From NCBI GenBank assembly GCA_002343325.1, contig DDSG01000091.1, positions 1 to 64,000 on the forward strand: 64,000 nucleotides of DNA. Reading direction: 5' to 3'. Within the stretch, counting starts at the first letter, position 1; each line of letters starts with the position of its first letter. Position numbers and translations under genes: made by a program. Positions 28,189 through 36,962 of this stretch are shown piece by piece. Under the pieces are notes generated by a model. It searched no databases. It worked only from the letters and a program-made list of their open reading frames with translations, and was not told the origin of the DNA. This DNA comes from Phycisphaerales bacterium UBA2396 (GTDB lineage: Bacteria; Planctomycetota; Phycisphaerae; Phycisphaerales; UBA1924).

Positions 28189-28665
28189 TCATTGGCCGAC
28201 GCCGGGCTCGGTGCCGAACCGCACCCCGGAAATCCGCCTCAGCAGAAAGCGCCACTCCGCGTACTCGTAGGGTATCCCCCCCTCATCATGGATTCGCCGG
28301 ATCTGGTTCAGGGCGTGTTCGCTCAGCCGATGCTGCCATTCCTGCGCGCCGCGGTCGCAGAAGTACACCCGGCATCCCAGAGGTTTGATCGTGTGCGCGC
28401 CGCACAGGTGCCCCTCCATCAACGGGCAACACCCGGCCGCGCCCGCCGGCGGAGGCGAGGCAAGCCGCGCCACCGTGTACGCCGCCTCAAGACCCGTCAC
28501 GTACAGCAGGTGCCCTGCCCCTTCGAAGTTGCAGCAGCGTCCGCTCGCCCAGCACGCCGGGCCCCTCGCTTCGATGTGGGCCGCCACATCCGCATAGACC
28601 GCCTCGAGCGCACGGGCGACCTCGCCCTGAGATGCCGCCCGAAGCCATTGGTCTTCCACGCGCAC
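28189..28665 (-). CDS. YkgJ-like cysteine-cluster protein (variant)
   Basis: 158 aa from GTG 28665, with GGAG 8 nt upstream. Cysteines occur as CWASGRCCNFEG, then AAGCCPLMEGHLCG and LGCRVYFCDRG, an arrangement like the YkgJ zinc/iron-chelate family but spaced differently from its neighbour. Function unknown. Ends 10 bp before the ABC exporter start and follows the next YkgJ gene by 43 bp, so all are probably one operon. Confidence 0.75.
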   Translation of the reverse strand: MRVEDQWLRAASQGEVARALEAVYADVAAHIEARGPACWASGRCCNFEGAGHLLYVTGLEAAYTVARLASPPPAGAAGCCPLMEGHLCGAHTIKPLGCRVYFCDRGAQEWQHRLSEHALNQIRRIHDEGGIPYEYAEWRFLLRRISGVRFGTEPGVGQ

Positions 28666-28708
28666 GCGACACTCCCCGCGCCGGGCGTTGCCCGCGCGAT
28701 CCTGCCCG

Positions 28709-29224
28709 CTAGATTCTGAACGTATCCCGCCGCACGCGGACCTCGCTGACGGGGATCAGCGTGCCCTTGCCGATCCCCGGGCAGATCCGCTTGGATCGCT
28801 CCCACGTGTGCCGATCCCGCAGCACGCTTGGCCAGAAAGGCCACGTCCTGCATTGCGTCGGGCGATCCTCGTACACGCCGCACACCGCCTTGCCCGGCAC
28901 TCGCTCGCGATCAAGAAAGACACAGTCGTGCCCGCTCGGGGTGATCTTCTCGTTGAGCGAACGCCCGTGCGCTGTCACGTGCGTGTAGCGGTCCACAAAC
29001 TCCGCAACCTCAAGCCCGAGCCTCGCCGCCAGAGCGCCGCACTCCAGCTCGCTCACCAGCACGTACCCCTCGGGCCCGCTGCAACAATTCCCGCACATCG
29101 TGCACGAAAACCGAAGCCCGCGCTCGCCGGTCGCGGGGTCTCCGTGCGTGAACCACTCGCCGCCGTCGGGTTGCTCTTCTCGCGGATTTCCCCTCCCGAA
29201 CGCCGCCGGATCGTGCTCGCTCAT
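28709..29224 (-). CDS. YkgJ-family cysteine-cluster protein
   Basis: 171 aa. The cluster motif FSCTMCGNCCSGPEGYV is followed by DCVFLD, AVCGVYEDRPTQCRTWPFWP and a late ICPGIG, matching the Zn/Fe cluster fold of YkgJ (CxxCxxCC). Its function in any organism is poorly defined. ATG 29224 overlaps the stop codon of the cyclodeaminase-like gene as ATGA, implying translational coupling; an ATG 13 codons upstream lies inside that gene. Confidence 0.85.
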   Translation of the reverse strand: MSEHDPAAFGRGNPREEQPDGGEWFTHGDPATGERGLRFSCTMCGNCCSGPEGYVLVSELECGALAARLGLEVAEFVDRYTHVTAHGRSLNEKITPSGHDCVFLDRERVPGKAVCGVYEDRPTQCRTWPFWPSVLRDRHTWERSKRICPGIGKGTLIPVSEVRVRRDTFRI

Positions 29225-29850
29225 GCCCCACCCCCCGAACCATCCGAAGCATCCTCGCGGCACGCCTTCTCAACCCGACGCAGCAACTCCCGGCCACGCT
29301 CGACCAGTTCTTGTGCCCGTGCCATCGTCGCTGTGCGATCGGCGAGCAGCGATGCATTGATCTCGACGTTCCACAGCGCGGCCCGGACCGTCGCCTCCGC
29401 CAGCACGCCCGCGATTGCCAGGTCGCTCCGCAGCATTCGGTTCGTGATGGGCGCCAGCGTCTCAAAGTGCCGCAGCAGATCCGTCGCCGCCGCCGCGACC
29501 GCCATCGGCGCCTGCACGGCGGCCGCCACCGCCGTGTCCCATTCCGCCCGCCTCCGCGCGTCGGTCTCGGGAAGCTTCATCAGCTCGTTCACCAGCTTGT
29601 ACGACGCCGCATCCTCTTCAGCCAACTGCAGCATCACTCCGCGTGCCTTGCAGAGTGTCCCCGCCGCGTGTGTCAGTGCTTCCTGATGAGCCGCCAGCGA
29701 TTTCTTCCCCACCGAGTACGACACGACCATGCCCGCCAACGCGGCCGAGATTGCGCCAACCGCCGACGCGACCGCCCCTCCCCCGGGGGTCGGGGTCTTG
29801 GCGGCCACCTGCTCGAGAAAGTCAGCAAACCGTGTATCGCCCAGGCTCAT
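29221..29850 (-). CDS. Cyclodeaminase/cyclohydrolase family protein (FTCD-C-like)
   Basis: 209 aa, all-helical. The family start FADFLEQVAAKTPTPGGGAVA, with the PTPGGGA turn, and KLPETDARRRAE identify the FTCD C-terminal/FchA-like domain, which handles formimino- or methenyl-tetrahydrofolate in known members. It stands alone, without a formiminotransferase domain. TACGCT lies 5 nt before the ATG. First gene of a tight operon with two cysteine-cluster genes. Confidence 0.9.
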   Translation of the reverse strand: MSLGDTRFADFLEQVAAKTPTPGGGAVASAVGAISAALAGMVVSYSVGKKSLAAHQEALTHAAGTLCKARGVMLQLAEEDAASYKLVNELMKLPETDARRRAEWDTAVAAAVQAPMAVAAAATDLLRHFETLAPITNRMLRSDLAIAGVLAEATVRAALWNVEINASLLADRTATMARAQELVERGRELLRRVEKACREDASDGSGGGA

Positions 29851-29855
29851 GACTC

Positions 29856-29861
29856 AGCGTA
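29856..29861 (-). promoter_or_regulatory. Putative leaderless -10 box (TACGCT), cyclodeaminase gene
   Basis: TACGCT on the minus strand with 5 nt to ATG 29850. Confidence 0.4.
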
Positions 29862-29909
29862 GCGCCGGCAGGGGCGGCCCGGCCGGGCCCCGCCGCCGAC
29901 CCACGCCGA

Positions 29910-31667
29910 TCAGGAGACGCCCTGGAGCAGCAGCCGCACCGCGTCGCCCGCGCCGACCAGGCTCTCGCCCGCCACGACGCCGGCACAGATCGTGACCAGG
30001 AATCGCGACGACCACGCCGGGAACGCCCATGTCAGCCCGCCGGCGATCACCCCGCCGATGAACATCGACAGGCTGTTGCTGAAGGGGATCACAAAGGCAA
30101 GCCCGATCGCCGCCGCGCTGGGGACGAACATCGCCGCCTTGGCTGGCAGGATCTTCGCCAGCACCGGGAGCACCACGCCGGCGATCGCCGCGATCTTCAT
30201 CGCCACAAGAGTTCCCGGGGGCAGCGCGTCGAACCCGTCGCGGAACACCTCGGCCACGGCTTTCCACTGCGCAACCGCCGGAGCGGGCCATTCTGTCGTC
30301 AGCAGCATCGTCTGTGGATCGGGAACCAGGATGAGATAGAACGCGCTTCCCACCAGCGCGCCGGCGACCGAACCCAGAATCTGCCCGACCACCTGCTTAC
30401 GCGCGACGCCCCCCAGGATGTACCCGCACTTGAGGTCGTGCATGAGGTCCGCGCACTGCGACGCCGCGCCCGCCGTCACGCTCGCGCTCATCAGGTTCGC
30501 CGCCACGCTCTTGGGCATGATCACCGCGAAGGCGAGCTGCGTCACCTTGCCCATGGCGCCCACCGGGGTGACGTTCGTCTCGCCGCTCACGCGGGAGGCG
30601 ACCACCGCGAGCGCAAAGCTCAGGACGACCGCCGCGACCGCCGCCCACCACGAGATCCCGAAGAACCACGACTGCAGCGCTACCGCCAGCACCAGCGCGG
30701 CAACAAGCGAAACAAAGAACCAGCGCCGCGAAACCTCGCCCGTATCCGTGCCCCGATCCTCCTCCCCCCCCGTCGACCGGAACGCCCGCAGGATCGAGGG
30801 AATCGAGAACGAGAACGAGACGAGCGACGCCACGACCATCAGCGTCACGCCGGGCCAGAGGATCCACTCCCCGATCGGCCCGCGCTGCTCGGGCGAACGC
30901 CCCGTGTCCACGATCCACGAACCCAGGACGATCCACCCGCCCACCGCGCCGAGCATGAGCGACACGCACGTCTTGAGGCCCACCAGCCCGCCGACCGCGA
31001 CCATCAGCAGCGTCGGATCGAGCGCGACGGAGTACACCGACGCCGGCGACCCGTTGACCGTCAGCCCCATGTCCGTGCGCTTCGTCCACTTGAGGATCTC
31101 GGCCACCTTGACCAACCCGCCGACCACGGCCGCGGACCCCAGCATCGCGACCCGCAGCATCGCCTCCGACCCCGTGCTGTAGATCTCCTTGAGGGTCTGG
31201 GCGCAGGACAAGCCGCCCGGGAAAGGCAGTTGGTCACGCACGATCATCTGCTTGCGGAGCCCCATCGCTACCGCGATCCCGACAAAGCAGACCGTGCTGA
31301 TCCACAGCGAGAGCTGCCACCACGACAGGGTGACGCCGTCGAGGATCGTGAGCGCGGGAATCGCCGACACGAGCCCCGCGCTCGTGACAGCGCCGCCCGC
31401 CGAGACCGCCGACTGGTTCACGTTGTTCTCGAGCTGACCCATCATCGAGATTCGCTGCTTGGTCGCCCGTGACACCACGTGCCAGAAAGCAAAGGCGAGC
31501 AGAATCCCCGTGATCGACATGTTCAGGCCCCAGCCGATCTTCAGGCCCGTGTACAGATTGCAGATCGATAAGGCGCCACCGAGCGCCATGCCCGTCGTGA
31601 TCGACTTCCACGTAAGTTGCGGGGAGTGAAAGTCAACGGGCGTCGGCTGCTGCGGCTCGGTGCTCAT
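29910..31667 (-). CDS. OPT-family oligopeptide/metal-chelate transporter
   Basis: 585 aa. Many membrane helices; the OPT signatures are LTWKSITTGMALGGALSICN followed by NLYTGLKIGWG, a central GLVSAIPALTILDG region, and ADLMHDLKCGYILGG near the second half. Family members import oligopeptides or metal-peptide conjugates by proton coupling. ATG 31667 (MSTEPQQPTP) is chosen since the conserved first helix begins soon after; an upstream in-frame ATG adds 12 unrelated residues. Confidence 0.9.
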   Translation of the reverse strand: MSTEPQQPTPVDFHSPQLTWKSITTGMALGGALSICNLYTGLKIGWGLNMSITGILLAFAFWHVVSRATKQRISMMGQLENNVNQSAVSAGGAVTSAGLVSAIPALTILDGVTLSWWQLSLWISTVCFVGIAVAMGLRKQMIVRDQLPFPGGLSCAQTLKEIYSTGSEAMLRVAMLGSAAVVGGLVKVAEILKWTKRTDMGLTVNGSPASVYSVALDPTLLMVAVGGLVGLKTCVSLMLGAVGGWIVLGSWIVDTGRSPEQRGPIGEWILWPGVTLMVVASLVSFSFSIPSILRAFRSTGGEEDRGTDTGEVSRRWFFVSLVAALVLAVALQSWFFGISWWAAVAAVVLSFALAVVASRVSGETNVTPVGAMGKVTQLAFAVIMPKSVAANLMSASVTAGAASQCADLMHDLKCGYILGGVARKQVVGQILGSVAGALVGSAFYLILVPDPQTMLLTTEWPAPAVAQWKAVAEVFRDGFDALPPGTLVAMKIAAIAGVVLPVLAKILPAKAAMFVPSAAAIGLAFVIPFSNSLSMFIGGVIAGGLTWAFPAWSSRFLVTICAGVVAGESLVGAGDAVRLLLQGVS

Positions 31668-31718
31668 GGCCCCATTGTGCCCGAACTCACAGTCCGCCGC
31701 CACATCCGGATTTTCTCA

Positions 31719-34700
31719 TCAGTTGGTGCGAGTTTCGCTGCGCCCAAACTCGCGGATCCTGATCCCCCGGAAACGGACCTCCATCGGCTCGGCCGCATCC
31801 CCCACGCCATGGATCTGCAGCGCCAGTCGCCCACGTGAGTCCATCGCGTCGAACAGCTCCGCGGCGGGAACGCCGTTGACCCACGTGCGCACCGTCGGGC
31901 CGCGTGCCACGACGCGGATGCGGTTCCACTCGCCGGGGCGGTACGCGGACCGGGCCGAGGGGTTGTCGATCAGCGGCGAGAGCCATCCGCGACGGGCCTC
32001 GTCATAGATCCCGCCGGTGTAAGACCTTGGCGATGGGTCCAGCTCAACCTGATACCCCGCGACGCGTCCGGCACGGGCATTGACGTCCCCCAGCACCGAG
32101 CTGCGGATCTGCACGCCCGAGTTCAGCCTCGGGTCCTGCTTGACCTCAAGCAGCAACTCAAAGTCGCCATACTCGCGCTCGCTGACGAGGAAGGTGTTGG
32201 GTGTGCTGGGCGCGGTCGTCCCGATCACCTCGCCCGATTCGACGCGGAATGTCGCTGCCCCCCCGCGGATCACCCAGCCCGCCAGCCCTTCCTTGGGCGT
32301 GATCTCCCGCCATTCGCCCGGGGGAGTGCTCGATCGCGTCAAGGGGGCGACCCAGACGTTGCGATACCGCACCGGCCCCTCCGCCACCGTCGCGTGATCC
32401 TGCAGCTTGAGCCGACCAAGCTGCACGGGCATCGAGGGGTCCTCCGCCAGCCCCATGCCCGTCGGACCGGGCAGTTCCACGTCGTCATGCACCAGCACGC
32501 CGTTCCAGTACACCGTGACCCGCGCCGGCGAGACGCGAGCACCATCCGCGTATCGCGCCGCCGAAAAGTAGATGTCGTACGCCTGCCAGGTCCCCGGTCC
32601 GGTCGAGGCGTTCGAGCTCGCCGCACGCTGGTTGTAGATCGCGCCCGCCTCGTTCTTCGCGGGGGGCACTGCCCCGGCGAGCGTGCCGAGCACCTGAACT
32701 TCGTACCGCTCCTGGATGTACACGCCGCTGTTGCCCGCCATCTGCCCCTCGCCGCCCGGCGGGCAGAACCACTCGACGTGCAGCCGGCAGTCGCCCATGA
32801 CCGTCCGGCTCAGCAGATCGCCGCCGCGGATCGCCACGCCATCATCACCATCGGCCAGGATCTCCGCCTGCGTGCGCCCTGCGGCCGGCACTCTCCTGAG
32901 TTCCTCCGCCGTCGCCATCGCCCCGCGCGCGGTGCGCCCGATCAGCGTGATCCCCTCCGCCGGCGGCAGCACGCCCACGCCCACCCCCGTCGAGAGATCC
33001 ACCGGCACGCCGCCCAGCCTGCCCGGTTCGGTCGCCCGTGGCACGTGATTGAGCGTGTACCACGCCTCGGTCGACCAGATCCGTGTGCCGTCCGAGGCCA
33101 CCGGATCCGTCCGCACGTGCACGCACGTCCCCGTCCGCAACCCCTCTATGGCCAGCCGCACGCGAGTTCCGTCGGCGCTGGCTGTCGCCGAGCGCACGGC
33201 GTGCGTTCTCTGCCCGACCTTCGGCCCGCCGTACTCGCGGGTCGGCGCATATGTCCACGACTCGACCTCGAAGTTCGCCGCGTTCGACAGAAACTCGGCC
33301 GCGATCGGCCGCGTGAATTCAATCTCGAGTCCGTCGGGAGTCGCCCGCACCGCCAGCATCTCGAACGCGCTGGTGCCATTGGGGACCAGCCGATCCAGCC
33401 CAAACCGCGTGTCGTTCCACGACCAGTTCCCGCTGGCCCCGATCCCGCCCGCGTAGAGCGAGCCGTCGGGCGCCCACGCGAGGCGGTTGATCCCGCAACT
33501 GAGCCCCTGCGTGAAGCGGAACGCAGCCCCCTGCCATTGCCCGTTCACGCGTTCCAGGAAGATCCGCCTGATCCCCCCGGCCGTGATCTCGCCCACCAGC
33601 ATCTGCCCCGCGTAGGGACCCGACGGGATCAGCACCGACTCGCTCGGGCTGTTCGCCAGTTCATTCTGAGGCAGCAACACCGCGGCCGGTGTCCTGGGCC
33701 GGTCCGCCCACGCGCTCGCGACGCCGCCCTTGGGGTACCGCTCCGCAAGCTTCGGCACGACGTTGGTGTTGTTGTAGTGCCCAAAGAACCTTCCCAGCAC
33801 CACCTCGCTCAGCGTGCTGGTCGGAAACCACGACCCCTGGTTGTCCGCGTAGAACAGCGACCCGCCCGGCCCAACACCCAGCCCGTTCGGCGTGCGCACC
33901 CCGCCCGCGATCACGTGCGCGGTCTCCGACGCCAGATCAACCTCGATGATGCACCCGCGCATCGGCCCGTTCGGCGCCGCGTTCGTGCCCATTCCCTCCC
34001 ACGCCGGCGGCGCCATCGCCGTCGACAGACCCGCGTACAGCCGCCCGTCCATGTGCACCAGCCCGAACGTGAACTGGTGGTAGTTCCACCCTTCCCAGCC
34101 CGACGCCACGTCGCGACGCGTCTCGTACGTGCCGTCCTTGTCTTCGTCCGTCAGCCTCGTGATCGCCTTGCGGTGCGACACGTACAGAGCATCGCCCACC
34201 ACGCACATGCCCAGGGGCTCGTACACGCCGTCCGCGATCACCTCCACCTTCACCGCTTCCGCCTCGCCCTTCGCCAGGTTCGACAGCGCGTAGATCTTGT
34301 CCGATGGCTTCGCGTCAATGTCCGGAAGGTCCGTCTCGGTGCGCTGCATCGGATCGAATGTCCCCAGCGCCAGACGCCCATCCGGCAGGAACGCCATCGA
34401 ACCCACCTTCTGCTGAAATCCCTCCGGCAGGATCGGCGTCCGCGTGAACCCGGGGTGCACGCCCTCGACCTCGCGTCGATCCCCCGCCCGCGTCTGCCCT
34501 TGCAGTGCTTTGATCCCGGGCGACGTCACCCGCGCGTTGTCCGCATCCGTCCACAGAAGCGAGCCATCGATCGCGGTGAATCGATCGGCGAGCGGAGGCT
34601 GCCATTCGAGCACGAGCGATCGCCCACCGCCCGCGTCAAAGTGCTCGACAAACACCAGGTGCGAGCCCGCCTGCAGATCGATCGAACCTTCCTTTGAGGT

Positions 34701-35057
34701 CGCCCCGTGGCGTCCGTCGTGATCGATCACGCGAGAGCCGTTGATTTTCAGCCGCGACCCATCGTCCGACGTAAGCCGGAAGCGGTGGGGGCCCGCCGTG
34801 CCAACGTCGATGTACCCCATGACATGCGTCACGATCGGCGCCTGGAAGTCTCCGAACGCCGCCGCGCCCGCCAGCGAGATCGTGGGCAACACGACATCGC
34901 GATTGGGTGTCTGATTCGGCAGCAGGCTCGGGATTCTGTCGATCTTCCCGGAGATCTGGTACGTCCGCACCGTGACGCCCGGCACGACCTCCCGCCCGGG
35001 AGGCGGATACAGGGCGGCGACAAGAACGATCGGACAGACGACGGCGTGCAGGATCAT
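31719..35057 (-). CDS. Giant secreted PA14 / beta-propeller / double DUF1080 protein
   Basis: 1112 aa. Signal peptide, a PA14 domain (about 30-155, HRFRLTSDDGSRLKINGSRV), a beta-propeller like planctomycete membrane-bound dehydrogenases (about 165-560; VGSMAFLPDGRLALGTFDP, GINRLAWAPDGSLYAGGIG), an Ig-like part, then two DUF1080 (3-keto-disaccharide hydrolase) domains: one with FCPPGGEGQMAGNSGVYIQE, one with EYGDFELLLEVKQDPRLNSG. No CxxCH heme site. Probably extracytoplasmic glycan breakdown. ATG 35057 is supported by a TATGCT box 6 nt upstream and by the signal peptide; longer readings run into prpD. Confidence 0.85.
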   Translation of the reverse strand: MILHAVVCPIVLVAALYPPPGREVVPGVTVRTYQISGKIDRIPSLLPNQTPNRDVVLPTISLAGAAAFGDFQAPIVTHVMGYIDVGTAGPHRFRLTSDDGSRLKINGSRVIDHDGRHGATSKEGSIDLQAGSHLVFVEHFDAGGGRSLVLEWQPPLADRFTAIDGSLLWTDADNARVTSPGIKALQGQTRAGDRREVEGVHPGFTRTPILPEGFQQKVGSMAFLPDGRLALGTFDPMQRTETDLPDIDAKPSDKIYALSNLAKGEAEAVKVEVIADGVYEPLGMCVVGDALYVSHRKAITRLTDEDKDGTYETRRDVASGWEGWNYHQFTFGLVHMDGRLYAGLSTAMAPPAWEGMGTNAAPNGPMRGCIIEVDLASETAHVIAGGVRTPNGLGVGPGGSLFYADNQGSWFPTSTLSEVVLGRFFGHYNNTNVVPKLAERYPKGGVASAWADRPRTPAAVLLPQNELANSPSESVLIPSGPYAGQMLVGEITAGGIRRIFLERVNGQWQGAAFRFTQGLSCGINRLAWAPDGSLYAGGIGASGNWSWNDTRFGLDRLVPNGTSAFEMLAVRATPDGLEIEFTRPIAAEFLSNAANFEVESWTYAPTREYGGPKVGQRTHAVRSATASADGTRVRLAIEGLRTGTCVHVRTDPVASDGTRIWSTEAWYTLNHVPRATEPGRLGGVPVDLSTGVGVGVLPPAEGITLIGRTARGAMATAEELRRVPAAGRTQAEILADGDDGVAIRGGDLLSRTVMGDCRLHVEWFCPPGGEGQMAGNSGVYIQERYEVQVLGTLAGAVPPAKNEAGAIYNQRAASSNASTGPGTWQAYDIYFSAARYADGARVSPARVTVYWNGVLVHDDVELPGPTGMGLAEDPSMPVQLGRLKLQDHATVAEGPVRYRNVWVAPLTRSSTPPGEWREITPKEGLAGWVIRGGAATFRVESGEVIGTTAPSTPNTFLVSEREYGDFELLLEVKQDPRLNSGVQIRSSVLGDVNARAGRVAGYQVELDPSPRSYTGGIYDEARRGWLSPLIDNPSARSAYRPGEWNRIRVVARGPTVRTWVNGVPAAELFDAMDSRGRLALQIHGVGDAAEPMEVRFRGIRIREFGRSETRTN

Positions 35058-35063
35058 CCGCCC

Positions 35064-35069
35064 AGCATA
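35064..35069 (-). promoter_or_regulatory. Putative leaderless -10 box (TATGCT), DUF1080 gene
   Basis: TATGCT on the minus strand with 6 nt to ATG 35057. It sits immediately downstream of the prpD terminator. Confidence 0.45.
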
Positions 35070-35080
35070 CCGGACCAATG

Positions 35081-35107
35081 AAAAACCGGGGCGTTCGGCG
35101 CCCCGGT
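35081..35107 (-). terminator. Rho-independent terminator of prpD
   Basis: Perfect 9-bp stem ACCGGGGCG / CGCCCCGGT with a 5-nt loop, followed on the minus strand by TTTTTC, 26 bp after the prpD stop. The clearest canonical terminator in the window. Confidence 0.85.
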
Positions 35108-35133
35108 CATCGCGTCCACACGCCCGCGGTCGA

Positions 35134-36840
35134 TCAGAGGAACTTCTCGCCGCTGAAGCGGATCGGGAAGCCGTACAGGTCGGCGATGTCGGCGGCCGAC
35201 TTCCTTTCGAGCGAACCGATGCGGGAAATGATGCTCTTGGGGTCGTCCGACGCGAGCCGCCCGAGCGTCTCGAACTTGTGGCGGAGAATGTCGTCCACGT
35301 CGGCGCGATACTCCGTCGGCGCGTTGGCGTGGCGAGCGTGACCCGCCGGGTACATGATGAACCCGCTGTCGTGCGTGTTGCCCTGGTCGTCGGTGATGAC
35401 CATCGACGTGGGGATCCCGTCCGGGTACGCCTTGTCGTACGACTCTCCGCCCCACTCAAAGGACATCTTGTCCATGAGGCGGCGGGTCAGCGGGTCGTGC
35501 AAAGCCTTGTCGGAGAAGTCGTGCGGCACCAGCATGAGCTCCTTCCACGACAGCGACTTGTGCTTCTTTGCCGAGTGCAGCTCGAGCGCCTTGCGAAGCG
35601 TCGTGCAGACCAGGTAGAGCATCGAGTGGTCGGCCGACTGGCGCGTCTTGGGATCACGCTTCGCCGGGTCGCCGATGATCCCAAAGGCCGGCTCGTACGC
35701 CCGCACCACCATCTTCTCGATGCAATCGCCCGTCTGGTCCTCAAGAATCTGAGGCTTGGCGTTGATCAGGTTAATGAGCGCCTGCAACGCGCCCGCCGAC
35801 TGGTGCTCGTACAGCCCGAGCTTAAAGTGCATCCCCATCACCGCGAAGTCATCGCCCGCACGCCCGAGCACCAGGTCGAACGGGCTCGCGTAGACCTTGC
35901 CCTTCGCCTCGCCCTTGGCCTCGGGGATGCCCGTCCCCATGCTGTGCGTCTTTTTGAAGAGCTGCCCGGGACCCTCGAACAGACGGAACACCGCCTCCGG
36001 GTTGCGGAAGATGTCACGCGGCCCGAGGAACCCCGCCATCGAACGCTTCACCGCCATGATCGCGGCCTCGGTGCTGATCGCCGCCGACGCGCCCTTGGAG
36101 TCCGACAACTGCTTCCCCGCCCGGATCGCCCGGAACGGGATGTAGTGCGCGACCACCATCCCGATCGCCGACTCGATCTGCTCGGCCGTGGCGCCCATCA
36201 TCGCGCCGAACGTCGCCGCCGAGCCGATCGCACCGTGCAGCACGTGGTCGATCTTGTACGACTTGAGGCTGAACACCTCCGCCAGCCGCCCGCGGATCTC
36301 GTCGAGCAGCACCATGCCCTTGAGGGCGTAGGCGCCGTTCATCCCCCGGAGCTGCGCCGCCGCCACCGCGACCGAGTAGAAGTCGTTGTGCCCGAATTCG
36401 CCCGCGGTGTTCCCAAGGCCCGGGTTGTAGCCGAAGTTGGTCCCGTTCGTGTCCCATTCGCGCACCGCGGAGCAGTTGGCGACGCACGCCTTCTCCACCG
36501 CGACGTTGACGGAAGAACCAAAGACCGGCACGCCCGTGCGGATCGCCCCCTTCGCCCACGGCACCCCGGCCAGCGTGCCCGTGCCGCTCGGCCCCGTGCG
36601 GTACTCGGCCAGCGCCTCGTTGCGGAGCAGGTTGGGCGCGTTGGTGCCCAGCGCCAGCGCCGAGATCCCCGCGATCACCGCGTCGGTGTGGAACTGGTTG
36701 GTCTTCGCAAGCACCGCCGCCGAGGGCTCGCCACGCTTGCCGGGCACCGACGACATGAAGTCGATCGCGTACTGCGCAAGGCCCAAGGCCTGGTTGGTGT
36801 CCGCGGGAAGATGAACGTGCGTCTCGAGATTGATGCCCAT
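35134..36840 (-). CDS. prpD: MmgE/PrpD family protein, probable 2-methylcitrate dehydratase
   Basis: 568 aa. MmgE/PrpD fold: start ETHVHLPADTNQALGLAQYA, then NCSAVREWDTNGTNFG, GEFGHNDFYSVAVAAAQL, IDHVLHGAIGSAATFGAMM and HYIPFRAIRAGKQLSDSKGA. PrpD dehydrates 2-methylcitrate to methylaconitate. The protein is longer than the typical 450-480 aa. With prpB and prpC about 10 kb away on the same strand the propionate role is likely, but the family is broad. ATG 36840 has AGGAG upstream. Confidence 0.85.
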   Translation of the reverse strand: MGINLETHVHLPADTNQALGLAQYAIDFMSSVPGKRGEPSAAVLAKTNQFHTDAVIAGISALALGTNAPNLLRNEALAEYRTGPSGTGTLAGVPWAKGAIRTGVPVFGSSVNVAVEKACVANCSAVREWDTNGTNFGYNPGLGNTAGEFGHNDFYSVAVAAAQLRGMNGAYALKGMVLLDEIRGRLAEVFSLKSYKIDHVLHGAIGSAATFGAMMGATAEQIESAIGMVVAHYIPFRAIRAGKQLSDSKGASAAISTEAAIMAVKRSMAGFLGPRDIFRNPEAVFRLFEGPGQLFKKTHSMGTGIPEAKGEAKGKVYASPFDLVLGRAGDDFAVMGMHFKLGLYEHQSAGALQALINLINAKPQILEDQTGDCIEKMVVRAYEPAFGIIGDPAKRDPKTRQSADHSMLYLVCTTLRKALELHSAKKHKSLSWKELMLVPHDFSDKALHDPLTRRLMDKMSFEWGGESYDKAYPDGIPTSMVITDDQGNTHDSGFIMYPAGHARHANAPTEYRADVDDILRHKFETLGRLASDDPKSIISRIGSLERKSAADIADLYGFPIRFSGEKFL

Positions 36841-36872
36841 GGTCGGCTCCTGGAGATAAGGGTGGAACGATA

Positions 36873-36898
36873 AGCCCCCTCCGCCGGGGGAGGGGGCT
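36873..36898 (-). terminator. Strong hairpin between icd and prpD
   Basis: Perfect 10-bp stem AGCCCCCTCC / GGAGGGGGCT with a 6-nt loop, 33 bp before the prpD start and 65 bp after the icd stop. There is only a short TTAT tail. Either the icd terminator or a structured prpD leader. Confidence 0.55.
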
Positions 36899-36962
36899 CC
36901 AAGAGGTTCGCGATCGATCGAAGTCCCGAATATTCTTGAACTTGCGATTCCCCGGGCTCTGG

